Source: Bacteroidota bacterium
Lineage (GTDB): Bacteria > Bacteroidota > Bacteroidia > Bacteroidales > Tenuifilaceae
Direction: 5' to 3'
NCBI GenBank assembly: GCA_029558675.1
Contig: JAKQEF010000124.1
Coordinates: 1 to 44,180 of the forward strand
Length of the DNA: 44,180 nucleotides
Shown here: positions 8,599 through 17,849 of the stretch, piece by piece
Position numbering within the stretch: position 1 is the first letter of the stretch
Layout: each line of letters starts with the position of its first letter
Notes under the pieces: generated by a model
Seen by the model: the letters and a program-made list of their open reading frames with translations, nothing else
Database searches by the model: none
What the model was told of the DNA's origin: nothing
Position numbers and translations under genes: made by a program

Positions 8599-11001
8599 TT
8601 ACTCGTTGAGTTCCTCTCTCCTATTCCGTTTAATCAGGAAAAACAGGATTACTGCGGCTGCAACCAGCACCAGTGTTCCAAAAAGTGCATTTGTGCCAAA
8701 ATGGGAATGATTTCTATGTATTGTTTTATATACGTTCTCTTTCTGCTTTGGACTCAGTTCAAAGAACCCTTCGAAAGCCGTCTCGGCAAAAAGTTGTAAC
8801 AATTCGGAGATATATGGGGCAATTTCTTTCTCCTTTTGGGTTTTCAAATAGTTCCACAACGAAACGAATGAGGTAATATCGGGGTTTGTAAGCACAGCAT
8901 AGTCAAGAATATCTGCCAGTGCAGGCGATGCCTTTCTTTTGAGGGACTGAAACTTGAAGAAGAACTCTTCAATCTGCGAGGCGAACGATATCTTGCGCGA
9001 TTGCCTATACTGCATATCCATGTACTCTTTATTCACTGCATCCAGCAGCTCTGCCAGCATATCCAAATATTCCCGGGCAATTCCCAGCGAATCGGCCAAA
9101 TGGGCTAATCGTGCGGCCCAAAGGTTATGTATAGTTTTGGGGTTTTGCCAGGTTTTATCGAAACTTTGCAGGATAAGGGGGTTAATGTTCTTATCGGCAA
9201 GCACGGTTAAAATCTTGGTGAGCCACTCTGCTTCACGAGCCACTCGCTCAATGTCGTCCTCGCTAATATAGTCGGCAACGGGCTTGGTTTTTTCTTCGCC
9301 GGTATCGAGTGTTACCGCCATTGGCTGGGGAATAACAGCTACCGAATCGGATTTGTGTTCGGCCAATCTATTCATGCTGCTTAAATCCCGTTGCAAATCG
9401 AAATTCAAATCTTTTGTTAGATCCCCTATTATATCTATGGTTTTAAGCTGTTCCTGCTCACGTACCGGTTTGGCTTCCATTTTGGCAGCAATAATCTCCT
9501 TAATATTGCTTTGATCTTTCAGGTTGTATGCTTTCCCTTCAAAGAATAGGGTAAACCTCTTTTCGGGGTCTAAGTATGCGATATTTTCACTCTTCACCGG
9601 ATCAATCAACGCAACCCCCTGAACGTTTGCCGTATCAATCACCAGGGTTCGTTTAGGCAAATAATCCTTCTTTTCGAAATAATCGCTTGAGGTAACAATG
9701 CTTTTCTGATACCGTGGCAGGAAAATTTCCAATTGATAAATATCGGTTTCGCCAATGGCATCATTGGCAAATAGCGCCATAAGTCCAACAGACCCATCTC
9801 CAATGGGAAAGTAAAACAAATCGTCATCGGTTGAATTAATGGGATATCCCATGTTTACCGGCTTAGACCATGTGCCATCGCTTTGTTTTTGGGAAAAGAA
9901 GATATCGTATCCACCCATCGTATTGTGACCTTCGGAGCTAAAGTATAGCGTATTGCCATCGGTTGTAACGAATGGGGTGTTCTCGTTGAAACGCGAGTTG
10001 ATGTTGGGGCCCAAATTGGTGGCAGGACCCCAATCGCCACCGGGAACTCTTTCAGACACGTAGATGTCGAGGTCGCCATATCCGCCTCCCCGGTTGCTGG
10101 AAAAAAACAGCTTAGTCCCATCGGCCGAAACGCAGGCATGGGTCTCGTAATGCTGTGTGTTGATGTTGTCATTCAGCTTACGCATGGGGCTCCACTTGCC
10201 ATTCTTGTAGTTGGATACATAAATATTGCCTACATGGTCAACATCCTTAAAGAGGTAGAGTTCATCTCCCGAATAGGACAGGGACAACGTGGTACAGTTC
10301 CCATCCACCACTAGGTCGAGGGTAATGTTTCTGGGGGTACCCCACTTATCCCCCTCCTTGCGGGCCACGTATATGGCCTGATAGAACTTCTGTTTGGTGG
10401 TAAAGGCCAAGGTTTGCCCATCGCCCGACACCACAGGGTTGTAGTTTGGCAGGTGGTCATTAATGGGAGTGCCCAAATTGCTCCGTAAAAAGTTCACTGG
10501 ATAGCTCCGGATGGTTTTGGAGCGCTTAATGCTATTCACCTGATGTGTCATGTAATCCATGTCGTACAGCTTTTCGCTGCGAATGCTCTCTAAAAACTGA
10601 TCATAGGCTTGCTGTGCCTTGTTCAGCTGATTATTGATAAAATAAGCATTACCCAGGTAAAAAAGGGCTTCCACGGGAGCGCGCATTTCCTTGATGGACT
10701 GGTCGCTATATCGTTTTGTAATATTCTTTGATGCCCTTTCGAGATAGGGCACAGCAAGGTGTTTACGACCCGGTATATTGAGGTAGCAAAAGCCAATTCT
10801 GTAATCGAGGTTGAAATTATCGGTATAGGAATTATGGATTTTTAGATATAAGGCTAAAGCCTCTTCATAATCTTCGAAGTAGAAGTATGCGTTGGCATCC
10901 TTATATAATTCTTCTATTTGCTGTTTATTCTGTTGCCCTGCAGCAGTTAACGTGAGAAAAAAACTTAAGCAAATTAGGGTGGCGAAATTAATCCTATTCA
11001 T
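8599..11001 (-). CDS. TPR and PD40-propeller protein with unique C-terminal region and membrane anchor
   Basis: An 800-residue paralogue of the flanking genes. It has a signal peptide (1-22, ending TAAGQ), TPR region about 28-160, and a PD40 propeller about 185-425 with the same blade motifs as its neighbours (ADGTKLFFSSNRGGGYGDLDIY, GGYDIFFSQK). It then departs: there is no OmpA domain. A region of about 340 residues, mostly predicted helical, carries no domain I recognise. A single hydrophobic segment at about 771-791 follows, ending in the basic tail KRNRREELNE. The tail suggests anchoring in a membrane with a short basic end on the far side. It probably sits in the periplasm or envelope. 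Its function is unknown, and relation to T9SS rests on paralogy to the PorE-like neighbour. Confidence 0.85.
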   Translation of the reverse strand: MNRINFATLICLSFFLTLTAAGQQNKQQIEELYKDANAYFYFEDYEEALALYLKIHNSYTDNFNLDYRIGFCYLNIPGRKHLAVPYLERASKNITKRYSDQSIKEMRAPVEALFYLGNAYFINNQLNKAQQAYDQFLESIRSEKLYDMDYMTHQVNSIKRSKTIRSYPVNFLRSNLGTPINDHLPNYNPVVSGDGQTLAFTTKQKFYQAIYVARKEGDKWGTPRNITLDLVVDGNCTTLSLSYSGDELYLFKDVDHVGNIYVSNYKNGKWSPMRKLNDNINTQHYETHACVSADGTKLFFSSNRGGGYGDLDIYVSERVPGGDWGPATNLGPNINSRFNENTPFVTTDGNTLYFSSEGHNTMGGYDIFFSQKQSDGTWSKPVNMGYPINSTDDDLFYFPIGDGSVGLMALFANDAIGETDIYQLEIFLPRYQKSIVTSSDYFEKKDYLPKRTLVIDTANVQGVALIDPVKSENIAYLDPEKRFTLFFEGKAYNLKDQSNIKEIIAAKMEAKPVREQEQLKTIDIIGDLTKDLNFDLQRDLSSMNRLAEHKSDSVAVIPQPMAVTLDTGEEKTKPVADYISEDDIERVAREAEWLTKILTVLADKNINPLILQSFDKTWQNPKTIHNLWAARLAHLADSLGIAREYLDMLAELLDAVNKEYMDMQYRQSRKISFASQIEEFFFKFQSLKRKASPALADILDYAVLTNPDITSFVSLWNYLKTQKEKEIAPYISELLQLFAETAFEGFFELSPKQKENVYKTIHRNHSHFGTNALFGTLVLVAAAVILFFLIKRNRREELNE

Positions 11002-11103
11002 TCTTGATACCTGTCTTTATCGGCTGGCTTTAAAAAAATAAAAATGGAATTAACAGAAACACTAAACAATTGCATGGTTCAGCTATTGCTTGATACATAT
11101 AAT

Positions 11104-12510
11104 TTACTTTAATAAGCTAATGGTATGGAGTTTTGTAAGTTCGCGCTTAGAGTTGACCTGCTGGTTGCCCTGCCCTTGAATGCCGGGCTTTGTAATTATA
11201 TTTATGCCCGACAGATCCTCTTCGGTATTCTTATTCTTGTTGAACTCTACAAAATAGATGTCATTCTCGCCAAAACTCTCGGTGAGGGTTCGTGATATAT
11301 AGCCTTTGGTTCCATCGCCAACGGGGTAGAAAAAGATATCATCATCGGTGGTATTGATCGGATAGCCCAGGTTAATGGGTTTTGTCCACTTCCCATTTCT
11401 ACGGTAGGCAACGAAGATATCGAACCCCCCAATGGTGGCATGCCCATTGGATGCAAAGAAAAGCTTTTTGCCATCGTGCGAGAGCGCAGGAGCAATCTCA
11501 TCGCCTTTGGTATTGATCGTAATATCCAGTGCTACCGCCTCCGACCATCCGGTGGCAGTTTTGGTGGAATAGTAGATATCAAATCCGCCCTGCCCTCCCG
11601 GGCGGTTGCTTGAGAAATAGAGAGTATCGCCCGAAGGGCTGAACGAGCCATAATTCTCCCAGCTTTTCGAATTGATCTCCTTGGGCAATTTTGACATTAT
11701 ACTCCAACTTTTTTTGGTAGTATCGTATGTGCTGATATACAGATTGTACACATCATTATCGTTCCGCGCCAAAAGCAAAGTCCTTCCATCGGCCGATAGG
11801 CCTACGGTTCTGATGGCTCCTTCGGCAAACAGCTGTGCTGTAATATTCAGGGGGTGGTACCAATTTCCATCGTTCTTTGTGATCATCATTATGGCATAGT
11901 AAAACTGCTGAGCCGAGGTGTAAACCATAGTCTTATTGTCCGATGAAACCACAGGAAATATTTCAGAAAACCGCGTATTCACATATCTGCCCACCGACGA
12001 AATTTTAACGCTAACCGGATTTTCTATCATCGACTTTGCATACTCAATAGACTCCATCTCTCTCTTAACCAACGCATTTTCGTTGTCGCTGGGGTTCTTT
12101 AGCATGCTTTTATAGGTATTCAGTGCCTCTGTCGCTTTTTCGAACTCGCCAATGACTCTCAAAGCTTGTCCATAGTAAAAGTATGCCTGAACGGGAGCCT
12201 GATGCTCGGTATAGTATCCCTCTTGATAATTCTTGGCAATGTCGGTAATTGCCCGCTCAAAAAAGGGAATGGATTTATGCTTCTGATTGGGTATATTCAA
12301 GTAGCAAAGGGCAATCCTGTAGTTGATGTTCGCGTTTTTGGGGTGAAGATTATAAATCTCAAGGTAAAGTGGCAAGGCATCCTGATAATCCTCATACAAT
12401 AGGTAGTATTCGGCATCAACAAATACCCTGTTAAAGTAAGAACTCCTTTGGGAGAATACTGAAAGGGCAAAGAATATAAGAAAAGAGAAAGAATATAATC
12501 GCTTAATCAT
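11104..12510 (-). CDS. TPR and PD40-propeller protein, short paralogue
   Basis: A 468-residue protein with a signal peptide (MIKRLYSFSF start, ending about SVFSQ), TPRs about 25-155 (DYQDALPLYLEIY, YRIALCYLNIPNQKHKSIPFFERAI) and a PD40 propeller about 165-435 with SGDTLYFSSNRPGGQGGFDIYYS and GGFDIFVAYRRNGKW. After the propeller only about 35 residues remain, without OmpA, SPOR or membrane segment, so it is a minimal version of the architecture. The frame is open to 12570, but a TAnnTTTG element at 12540-12547 lies inside that extension. The ATG at 12508-12510 directly before the signal peptide is therefore preferred. First of the three paralogues in transcription order, 102 bases before the next. 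Probably periplasmic or surface-associated scaffold. Confidence 0.87.
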   Translation of the reverse strand: MIKRLYSFSFLIFFALSVFSQRSSYFNRVFVDAEYYLLYEDYQDALPLYLEIYNLHPKNANINYRIALCYLNIPNQKHKSIPFFERAITDIAKNYQEGYYTEHQAPVQAYFYYGQALRVIGEFEKATEALNTYKSMLKNPSDNENALVKREMESIEYAKSMIENPVSVKISSVGRYVNTRFSEIFPVVSSDNKTMVYTSAQQFYYAIMMITKNDGNWYHPLNITAQLFAEGAIRTVGLSADGRTLLLARNDNDVYNLYISTYDTTKKSWSIMSKLPKEINSKSWENYGSFSPSGDTLYFSSNRPGGQGGFDIYYSTKTATGWSEAVALDITINTKGDEIAPALSHDGKKLFFASNGHATIGGFDIFVAYRRNGKWTKPINLGYPINTTDDDIFFYPVGDGTKGYISRTLTESFGENDIYFVEFNKNKNTEEDLSGINIITKPGIQGQGNQQVNSKRELTKLHTISLLK

Positions 12511-12539
12511 TATACCCTGTTTATCAATACAAAAATATA

Positions 12540-12547
12540 TAAAAAGA
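12540..12547 (-). promoter_or_regulatory. Candidate -7 element for the first propeller paralogue
   Basis: The minus strand reads TATTTTTG, an exact TAnnTTTG match, about 30 bases upstream of the ATG at 12510. It would give a leader of roughly 23 bases and argues against any start upstream of 12540. No clear -33 element is present. Confidence 0.4.
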
Positions 12548-12779
12548 ATACTTTTTGTATCGCTGTTCAATCGCTCAGTTTATGCAGATAAACAAACGCA
12601 CGTCAAAGTAAGTAAATTAAATAATATCTGCAAAATAACTTTTCAAAAAACTTATGGTTCAATATGTTGAATAGGATATTTAGGAAGCCTGAAAAAGGGC
12701 TATCAAATCAGAGGTAAGGCCTGAATCCGTTGGGATGATAAGTTTAAAAAAATGGTTTAAAAAATATGTACCCCTGAAA

Positions 12780-14048
12780 TTACGGGGCGAAGTTCTGCAG
12801 GCTGTCCCTAACCGCTTTCAGAAACATGCCTCCCAGTGCCCCATCAACCACCCTGTGGTCGTACGACAACGAAAGCATGGTCATGTGACGGATGCCAATG
12901 GAGTCGCCGCTCTCCGACTCAATCACCACCACCCTTTTGTTGATGCTACCCACGGCCAGTATGGCCACCTGGGGCTGGTTGATAATGGGAGTGCCGGTCA
13001 AGGTTTCGAACATTCCGAGGTTGGTGATGGTGAACGTTCCCCCCTGTATCTCATCGGGTTGAAGTTTGTTCTCGCGGGCACGCTGAGCCAGCTGATTCAC
13101 CTTGGCCGAAAGACCAACAAGATTCAATTTATCGGCATCCTTTACCACAGGGACAATGAGGTTGCCATTGGGTAGAGCCGTGGCTATGCCAATGTTGATA
13201 TTCCGTTTAACTAATATTTTATCGCCATCAACCGAGCTGTTTATCATGGGGAATTGCCTAATGGCCTTAACGGCAGCTTCGACAAACAGCGGGGTAAGCG
13301 TCAGTTTATGCCCTTCGCGCTGCAGGAAGCTATCCTTATTGGCATTGCGCCATGCCACAAGGTTGGTTACATCGGCCTCGATGAAAGAGGTTACGTGGGC
13401 CGAGGTCTGCTTGGACATCACCATGTGCTCGGCAATAAGCTTACGCATGCGATCCATGTGTACCACCTCCACGGCGGGAGAAGCATCTGCACCCCTGTCT
13501 TCAACAGTGGCTTTGGGTTTATCAATAAACTTGCTTCGTTTCCCGACGTAGGCAAGGATATCGTCGCGCGTGATGCGCCCTTGTAGTCCTGTGCCCTTCA
13601 CCTGCCGAAGTTCATCGTCGGGAATGCCTTCCTGCTTCACAATGGTTCGCACCAAAGGGCTGATAACCGGTTGTTTTTTATCGGCAGTGGGAATGGGTTT
13701 TTCTACGCTACGACTGCCTGCCTCCTCTTTCTTGATGGCTGTGGCGTGGGTATCTTCCCTGCGAAGAGTTTCTGCCGAAGGGGACTGAACCTGTGCCTGT
13801 TTATCAGTTTCTACCTCAATAATAACAATGGTTTGCCCCACTTTGGGTACTTCCCCCTCTTTAAAAAGGAACTCTTTAACCCGCCCTGCGGCCGGAGCAG
13901 GGATTTCCGAATCGACCTTGTCGGTGGCTATCTCTACTATGGATTGATCCTCGGTAACCATATCGCCCACCGAAACAAGCCATTTGGTAATGGTGGCATC
14001 CACAATGCCCTCGCCCATGGCCGGTAAAACTATATCTATCAGCATCAT
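12780..14048 (-). CDS. 2-oxoacid dehydrogenase E2 (dihydrolipoamide acyltransferase)
   Basis: A 422-residue E2 subunit with the standard three-part layout. The lipoyl domain covers residues 1-80, with the lipoylated lysine in EIATDKVDSE (Lys44). A charged linker follows, then a peripheral subunit-binding domain at about 128-168 (ISPLVRTIVKQEGI, GTGLQGRITRDDI). The catalytic acyltransferase domain covers about 190-422 and ends with SYDHRVVDG, where His398 and Asp402 form the HxxxDG active site. It transfers the acyl group from lipoamide to CoA. The sequence could be pyruvate or branched-chain 2-oxoacid specific, and no E1 or E3 gene lies in the window to decide. The start is ATG at 14046-14048, with a second ATG directly after. 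No close upstream gene, so it has its own promoter. Confidence 0.92.
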   Translation of the reverse strand: MMLIDIVLPAMGEGIVDATITKWLVSVGDMVTEDQSIVEIATDKVDSEIPAPAAGRVKEFLFKEGEVPKVGQTIVIIEVETDKQAQVQSPSAETLRREDTHATAIKKEEAGSRSVEKPIPTADKKQPVISPLVRTIVKQEGIPDDELRQVKGTGLQGRITRDDILAYVGKRSKFIDKPKATVEDRGADASPAVEVVHMDRMRKLIAEHMVMSKQTSAHVTSFIEADVTNLVAWRNANKDSFLQREGHKLTLTPLFVEAAVKAIRQFPMINSSVDGDKILVKRNINIGIATALPNGNLIVPVVKDADKLNLVGLSAKVNQLAQRARENKLQPDEIQGGTFTITNLGMFETLTGTPIINQPQVAILAVGSINKRVVVIESESGDSIGIRHMTMLSLSYDHRVVDGALGGMFLKAVRDSLQNFAP

Positions 14049-14125
14049 TATCTTTCAATTTTATTAGTATAACACAGGTTCGCTACAATTGTTGAAAAAA
14101 ACGAGGGGCGGTAATCATAAAATTG

Positions 14126-14143
14126 TTCACCCTTTGGGGTGAA
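14126..14143 (-). terminator. Hairpin downstream of the ABC transporter pair
   Basis: TTCACCC and GGGTGAA form a 7-bp stem with a 4-base loop. On the minus strand it is followed by CAATTTTATG, a modest T-rich stretch. It lies about 50 bases past the ABC ATPase stop, which suits a terminator for that gene pair. Confidence 0.5.
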
Positions 14144-14190
14144 ATATTAGACAAAACTAATTTCCCTGCTTTTTCTGTTTATCAGAAAAT

Positions 14191-14895
14191 TTATAGTGAT
14201 TTTTCGCTCTTTCCCAGTAATTCCGACATCAAGTATTCGTTCCTGTTCTCAATGCCCTCAATCAATTCCCTTTCAAACTCTTTAAACTCGCTTTTATCCT
14301 TGCTAAACCTAATCTTACCCCCTTCTAAATAGTGAATGAAATCGCAAAGGTTGGTCAATGTTTCGATAATATGTGAGGTGATAATCACGGTCTTGCCCAT
14401 CTGTTTAATTTTTAACAGAATGGAATGTAGAATACGACAGGTTTCCATATCCAAACCGTTAAACGGTTCATCGAGAATAATCAAAGGCTTGTCCTGCTTG
14501 ATAACACTCAGGATGGCCAGTTTTTTCTTCATCCCCGAAGAGTACTCATCCACAATTCGATGGAGCGGAAGGTGAAATAGTTCATTCCATTTTTCCGTAG
14601 GGAAATGGCTATTCTCAAAAAGGCTGAGATGCTCGTACCCCGTAATGTTGGAATAGAAAAAGGGTTCGGCCACCAGATAGGAGACAATTTTTTTGGACAG
14701 ACGCTCTCCATGCCATGTAATACCCCCGGTATCAATACCCTTAACTCCATACATGGCGTTGAGCAGTGTGGTTTTCCCTGCACCATTGAGGCCAACGATG
14801 CCATTGATTGTCCCCTCAGAAATGGTCAACTGAAGGTTCTCAATCACCCTCTTGTCCTTACCATAGGAGATGCAAAGGTTTTCAATGGAAATCAT
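14191..14895 (-). CDS. ABC transporter ATP-binding protein
   Basis: A 234-residue ABC ATPase. Walker A is GLNGAGKTT at about 35-43, the signature is YSSGMKKKLAI at about 118-128 (an SSGMKKK variant usual in ABC-2-type and drug or bacteriocin exporters), Walker B is PLIILDEPFNGLD at about 137-149, and the H-loop is VIITSHI. It overlaps the preceding membrane protein gene by 14 bases, so the two most likely form one transporter with this as the motor. The cargo is unknown. A terminator-like hairpin follows at 14126-14143. Confidence 0.92.
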   Translation of the reverse strand: MISIENLCISYGKDKRVIENLQLTISEGTINGIVGLNGAGKTTLLNAMYGVKGIDTGGITWHGERLSKKIVSYLVAEPFFYSNITGYEHLSLFENSHFPTEKWNELFHLPLHRIVDEYSSGMKKKLAILSVIKQDKPLIILDEPFNGLDMETCRILHSILLKIKQMGKTVIITSHIIETLTNLCDFIHYLEGGKIRFSKDKSEFKEFERELIEGIENRNEYLMSELLGKSEKSL

Positions 14896-15829
14896 TCAGG
14901 TAAAAGTTTAATTTTTGTTTAGCCTTAAAATAGAAACGCAGCATGAGCAGCAAAACCAATGGTGCGAAAATGGGGATTATCAAGCCTATAAATCCAATGC
15001 CCACGAGAAGTTGGGCGGCCAACGATTTACTGTTGGGTTCGTAGAATGCGTACTTTGCTATGATTGAGTAGATTTGCAAAATGTATAGCAAAATGAAAAT
15101 TAGGAAAGGAACATACCAAATGGAGAAATGGAATACAAGAAAACTTGCCATCAGGGGAAGCGAGAGCAAGGTAACTAGGTATGTATGTTGTCGTATCTTT
15201 AGTGCCAACAATCCATCGGGGCTTTTCTCCAATGCCGTTAACAACGGGTATGGCTCACATCTTTCGTAGAAATTCAACACTATCACCCCAATTACCAGCA
15301 AGGCTGCAGGTACACTGCCAACGAAAAATGAGAAGACAATCCCGGCCAGCCAAACAGTTGCTACAATGGGCAACATCCTCCTCATTCCGCCTCTCCATTC
15401 CATACATTCAAGGGGTATCCACTGCAAAAGCCTGCCATGGTAGCGTGTCTGTCCTTTTCCAATGTCAACGTGTGCAATAACCAGGGGGATGACAATGGCG
15501 AGAAGTGACAACAACCATAGTTTATGGATAAGGAGAAAAACCACAAGGATTATAGAAATGGCCAGATATTCGAGATAAAAAATCCATCGAAAATGGTTGA
15601 AGCCGAAGGAAAGAAACTGCTTGTCCTCCCTGTTTCTGTGCAAAAGCAATATTAAGAGCCAAACAATAGCCGATGCGTAGAGGGCGTTGGGAAGTTTTGA
15701 TGTTTGCAAAAACATGAAAGCAAGGAGAAGGAACACCATAACCAAGAGAACCATAACCCTTAACAGGCCGATGCCAACCATTTCCCGCCTAATCTGCCTG
15801 AGCCGTATGCGTATAAGGTTTGTAATCAT
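14882..15829 (-). CDS. Probable ABC transporter membrane subunit
   Basis: A 315-residue protein with many hydrophobic segments (about eight, for example LRVMVLLVMVFLLLAFMFL, AIVWLLILLL, YLAISIILVVFLLI, IGFIGLIIPIFAPLVLLLML). It begins with a basic cytoplasmic stretch, NLIRIRLRQIRREM. I do not recognise a named permease family in it. Its overlap with the downstream ATPase gene is what supports the call as the permease of that ABC pair. The ATG at 15827-15829 is preferred over an in-frame TTG at 15859. It is transcribed divergently from the symporter gene across a 191-base gap. Confidence 0.75.
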   Translation of the reverse strand: MITNLIRIRLRQIRREMVGIGLLRVMVLLVMVFLLLAFMFLQTSKLPNALYASAIVWLLILLLHRNREDKQFLSFGFNHFRWIFYLEYLAISIILVVFLLIHKLWLLSLLAIVIPLVIAHVDIGKGQTRYHGRLLQWIPLECMEWRGGMRRMLPIVATVWLAGIVFSFFVGSVPAALLVIGVIVLNFYERCEPYPLLTALEKSPDGLLALKIRQHTYLVTLLSLPLMASFLVFHFSIWYVPFLIFILLYILQIYSIIAKYAFYEPNSKSLAAQLLVGIGFIGLIIPIFAPLVLLLMLRFYFKAKQKLNFYLNDFH

Positions 15830-15959
15830 TTGACCATGGTTTGCCAAAGTGTATTGCAACGTATGCAGTTCTACTTAGTGAAAAATATGACGCATGACAA
15901 ACATATTACAATTACAGAAACAAGATTTGAAGCCAATTCTTAAAAAATATTAAAAAACG

Positions 15960-15991
15960 TTGTTCTCAAAAACACCGATTGTTTATTTTAG
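15960..15991 (+). promoter_or_regulatory. Candidate promoter for the sodium:solute symporter gene
   Basis: TTG at 15960-15962 and TATTTTAG at 15984-15991 are 21 bases apart, resembling the Bacteroides-type -33/-7 pair with one mismatch in TAnnTTTG. It ends 29 bases before the ATG and overlaps the alternative TTG start at 15979, supporting the ATG at 16021. Confidence 0.4.
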
Positions 15992-16020
15992 CCCCTGTTA
16001 AACCAAACCTTGGGCAAGTC

Positions 16021-17478
16021 ATGGAAAATCAGCTGCAAATTTTATTCATAATAGCCGGATATTTTTTCCTGCTAATTCTATGGGGCATCTATCAGGGACA
16101 AAGGGTGAAAACCGAGGCTGACTATGCCATTGCCGGTCGCAAGCTTCCCGGATGGGTGGCGGCTCTCTCGGAGCGTGCAACGGGCGAATCGTCGTGGGCA
16201 CTGCTGGGACTGCCGGGTGCCGCATATGCCGTTGGCCTCACCGAGATTTGGACAGCCCTGGGATGTGTGGTGGGCATTATCACCGCATGGTGGCTGTTGG
16301 CATGGCGACTTCGCGACGAGGCCGAGAAGTACAATGCCAACACCTTTGCCGACTACCTTGCCCGCAAACATGGCGATGCAGGCAACACCATCAGGATTGT
16401 GGGAAGTTTTACCATTGTTTTCTTTTTCTTCTTTTACGTTGGCGCACAATTCCTTGGCGGCGGCAAAACGTTGCACACCCTTTTCAGCATTAAACCCGAG
16501 TGGGGCATGCTTTTTACCGCCCTTATAATTGTCCCCTACGCCATTTATGGAGGTTTCAGAAGTGTTGTTTACACCGATGTCATTCAGGCGCTGATTATGA
16601 TTTTTACCCTGATAGTGGGCCCCATTGCCGGGCTGATATACATTTCGAACAATCCCGATATTTTTGCCACAAACGTAACTGAAGCCCTACGGCATGCAGG
16701 GCCAACTCACCTTTCGCTTACCAACGGGCTGAAAGGGTTGGGAGCAGGGGTTGTAATAGTTAGTGGTTTCAGCTGGTTTTTTGGGTATCTGGGGGGATTG
16801 CCGCAGCTGTCGCTGCGGTTTATGGCCATCAGCGACGAGAGGCAAGCCAGGAAAGCAAGGAATATCGGTATTGCATGGACTCTGGTTGCATACGTTGGTG
16901 CCATACTGATTGGACTTATCGGGCTTGCCATCTTTGGTCCCGGGACCCTCTCCGATCAGGAGTACGTTATGCCGGCAGTTATCCTCAGGATATTCCCGCC
17001 CTACCTTGCCGCATTCCTAATTGTTGGCGCCATTGCCGCCATGATTTCCACCGCCGACTCGGTGCTTGTACTCTCGTCCACCGAGATGAGCGAGAACCTT
17101 GTTAAGCCGTTACGAAAATCCATGGATCAACGCAAAGGGTTAAGACAATCGCGGTATATCACAGCCATATTAGCCGCTGTGGCACTGCTCATAGCATACA
17201 TATCACCCCAGAAACTGATTTTTACGCTGGTGGGCTACGTTTGGGCAGGTATAGGCTGCACTTTTTCGGTGGTAATCCTGCTTACCCTGTTTTGGAAACG
17301 TTACCACGGCAGGGCTGCAGTAATAACCATTCTGTCGGGACTTATCTTTACCATCCTTTGGATTAGCCTCGGATTCGACCAATCCATCATTTCGGTCAGG
17401 TTTGCCAACTTTGCCTTCACGCTATTGGTAGCCATTGCCACAACATACATTGTTAAACCCGGAGTGCCAAAAGGATAG
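16021..17478 (+). CDS. Sodium:solute symporter (SSS family, PutP-like)
   Basis: A 485-residue inner-membrane transporter with about 13 hydrophobic helices. The SSS/PutP pattern is clear: DYAIAGRKLPGWVAALSERATGESSWALLGLPG near the N terminus, the FYVGAQFLGGGKTLHTLF helix, VPYAIYGGFRSVVYTDVIQALIM, and the helix 8 region GAIAAMISTADSVLVLSSTE, whose Ser/Thr residues help bind sodium in this family. It imports an organic solute with Na+, and proline is a common substrate of the closest family type, but substrate is not provable here. An in-frame TTG at 15979 is rejected in favour of the ATG at 16021 because the upstream part overlaps a promoter-like element. It stands alone on its strand. Confidence 0.9.
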   Translation: MENQLQILFIIAGYFFLLILWGIYQGQRVKTEADYAIAGRKLPGWVAALSERATGESSWALLGLPGAAYAVGLTEIWTALGCVVGIITAWWLLAWRLRDEAEKYNANTFADYLARKHGDAGNTIRIVGSFTIVFFFFFYVGAQFLGGGKTLHTLFSIKPEWGMLFTALIIVPYAIYGGFRSVVYTDVIQALIMIFTLIVGPIAGLIYISNNPDIFATNVTEALRHAGPTHLSLTNGLKGLGAGVVIVSGFSWFFGYLGGLPQLSLRFMAISDERQARKARNIGIAWTLVAYVGAILIGLIGLAIFGPGTLSDQEYVMPAVILRIFPPYLAAFLIVGAIAAMISTADSVLVLSSTEMSENLVKPLRKSMDQRKGLRQSRYITAILAAVALLIAYISPQKLIFTLVGYVWAGIGCTFSVVILLTLFWKRYHGRAAVITILSGLIFTILWISLGFDQSIISVRFANFAFTLLVAIATTYIVKPGVPKG

Positions 17479-17497
17479 GGCTTCTATGGCAGGAGTA

Positions 17498-17526
17498 CCG
17501 TTCATTTCGACAGGCTCAATGAACGG
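17498..17526. repeat. 29-bp palindromic repeat, copy 1 (upstream of the toxin-antitoxin pair)
   Basis: Arms CCGTTCATT and AATGAACGG form a perfect 9-bp stem around an 11-base centre TCGACAGGCTC. The sequence recurs at 18380-18408 in the same orientation with a single C/T difference in the centre. It begins 20 bases after the symporter stop, where it could also act as a transcriptional stop for the symporter, although no T-tract follows. Confidence 0.85.
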
Positions 17527-17553
17527 TTTAGCAACTAGTAAAATATCCATTTA

Positions 17554-17585
17554 TTTGCTTTTTACGTATAAGTTTTGTATCTTTG
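17554..17585 (+). promoter_or_regulatory. Promoter of the toxin-antitoxin operon
   Basis: TTTG at 17554-17557 and TATCTTTG at 17578-17585 match both halves of the Bacteroides-type promoter (TTTG at -33, TAnnTTTG at -7) with a 20-base gap. The antitoxin ATG is at 17604. An in-frame start at 17583 lies inside the -7 box and is therefore rejected. Confidence 0.7.
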
Positions 17586-17603
17586 TACGTACAACATATT
17601 GCC

Positions 17604-17849
17604 ATGGAAACAAAATTAACACTGAAATTGAGTAAGCAAGTCATCGGCCGAGCCAAGAAATATGCTAAGTTTCACAAAATTAGCATCTCTAAAATGGTTG
17701 AATCTTACTTAGAGTCCGTTACGAAATCAAAAAACTACTCAACTGAGATTTCCCCTTTGGTAGAAAGCCTAAGTGGTGTAATTCAATTGCCTGAGGATTA
17801 CGATTTAAGAAAAGACTATTCAGATTTCCTGACTGAAAAATACAAATGA
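17604..17849 (+). CDS. Ribbon-helix-helix-like antitoxin (DUF6364 type)
   Basis: An 81-residue protein. Its first half, KLTLKLSKQVIGRAKKYAKFHKISISKMVESYLESV, has the strand-helix-helix pattern of a ribbon-helix-helix DNA-binding domain, close to the DUF6364 type seen beside PIN toxins in Bacteroidota. The C-terminal half (SGVIQLPEDYDLRKDYSDFLTEKYK) is the likely toxin-binding tail. It overlaps the following PIN gene by 4 bases (ATGA at 17846-17849), the classic coupled arrangement. It probably binds its own promoter at 17554-17585 together with the toxin (known behaviour of such pairs; inferred here). The ATG at 17604 is chosen because upstream codons lie in the promoter. Confidence 0.87.
   Translation: METKLTLKLSKQVIGRAKKYAKFHKISISKMVESYLESVTKSKNYSTEISPLVESLSGVIQLPEDYDLRKDYSDFLTEKYK

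Noticed and set aside
12511-12570. Longer start for the 468-residue propeller gene
   Set aside because: It contains a promoter-like TAnnTTTG and adds non-signal residues ahead of a normal signal peptide.
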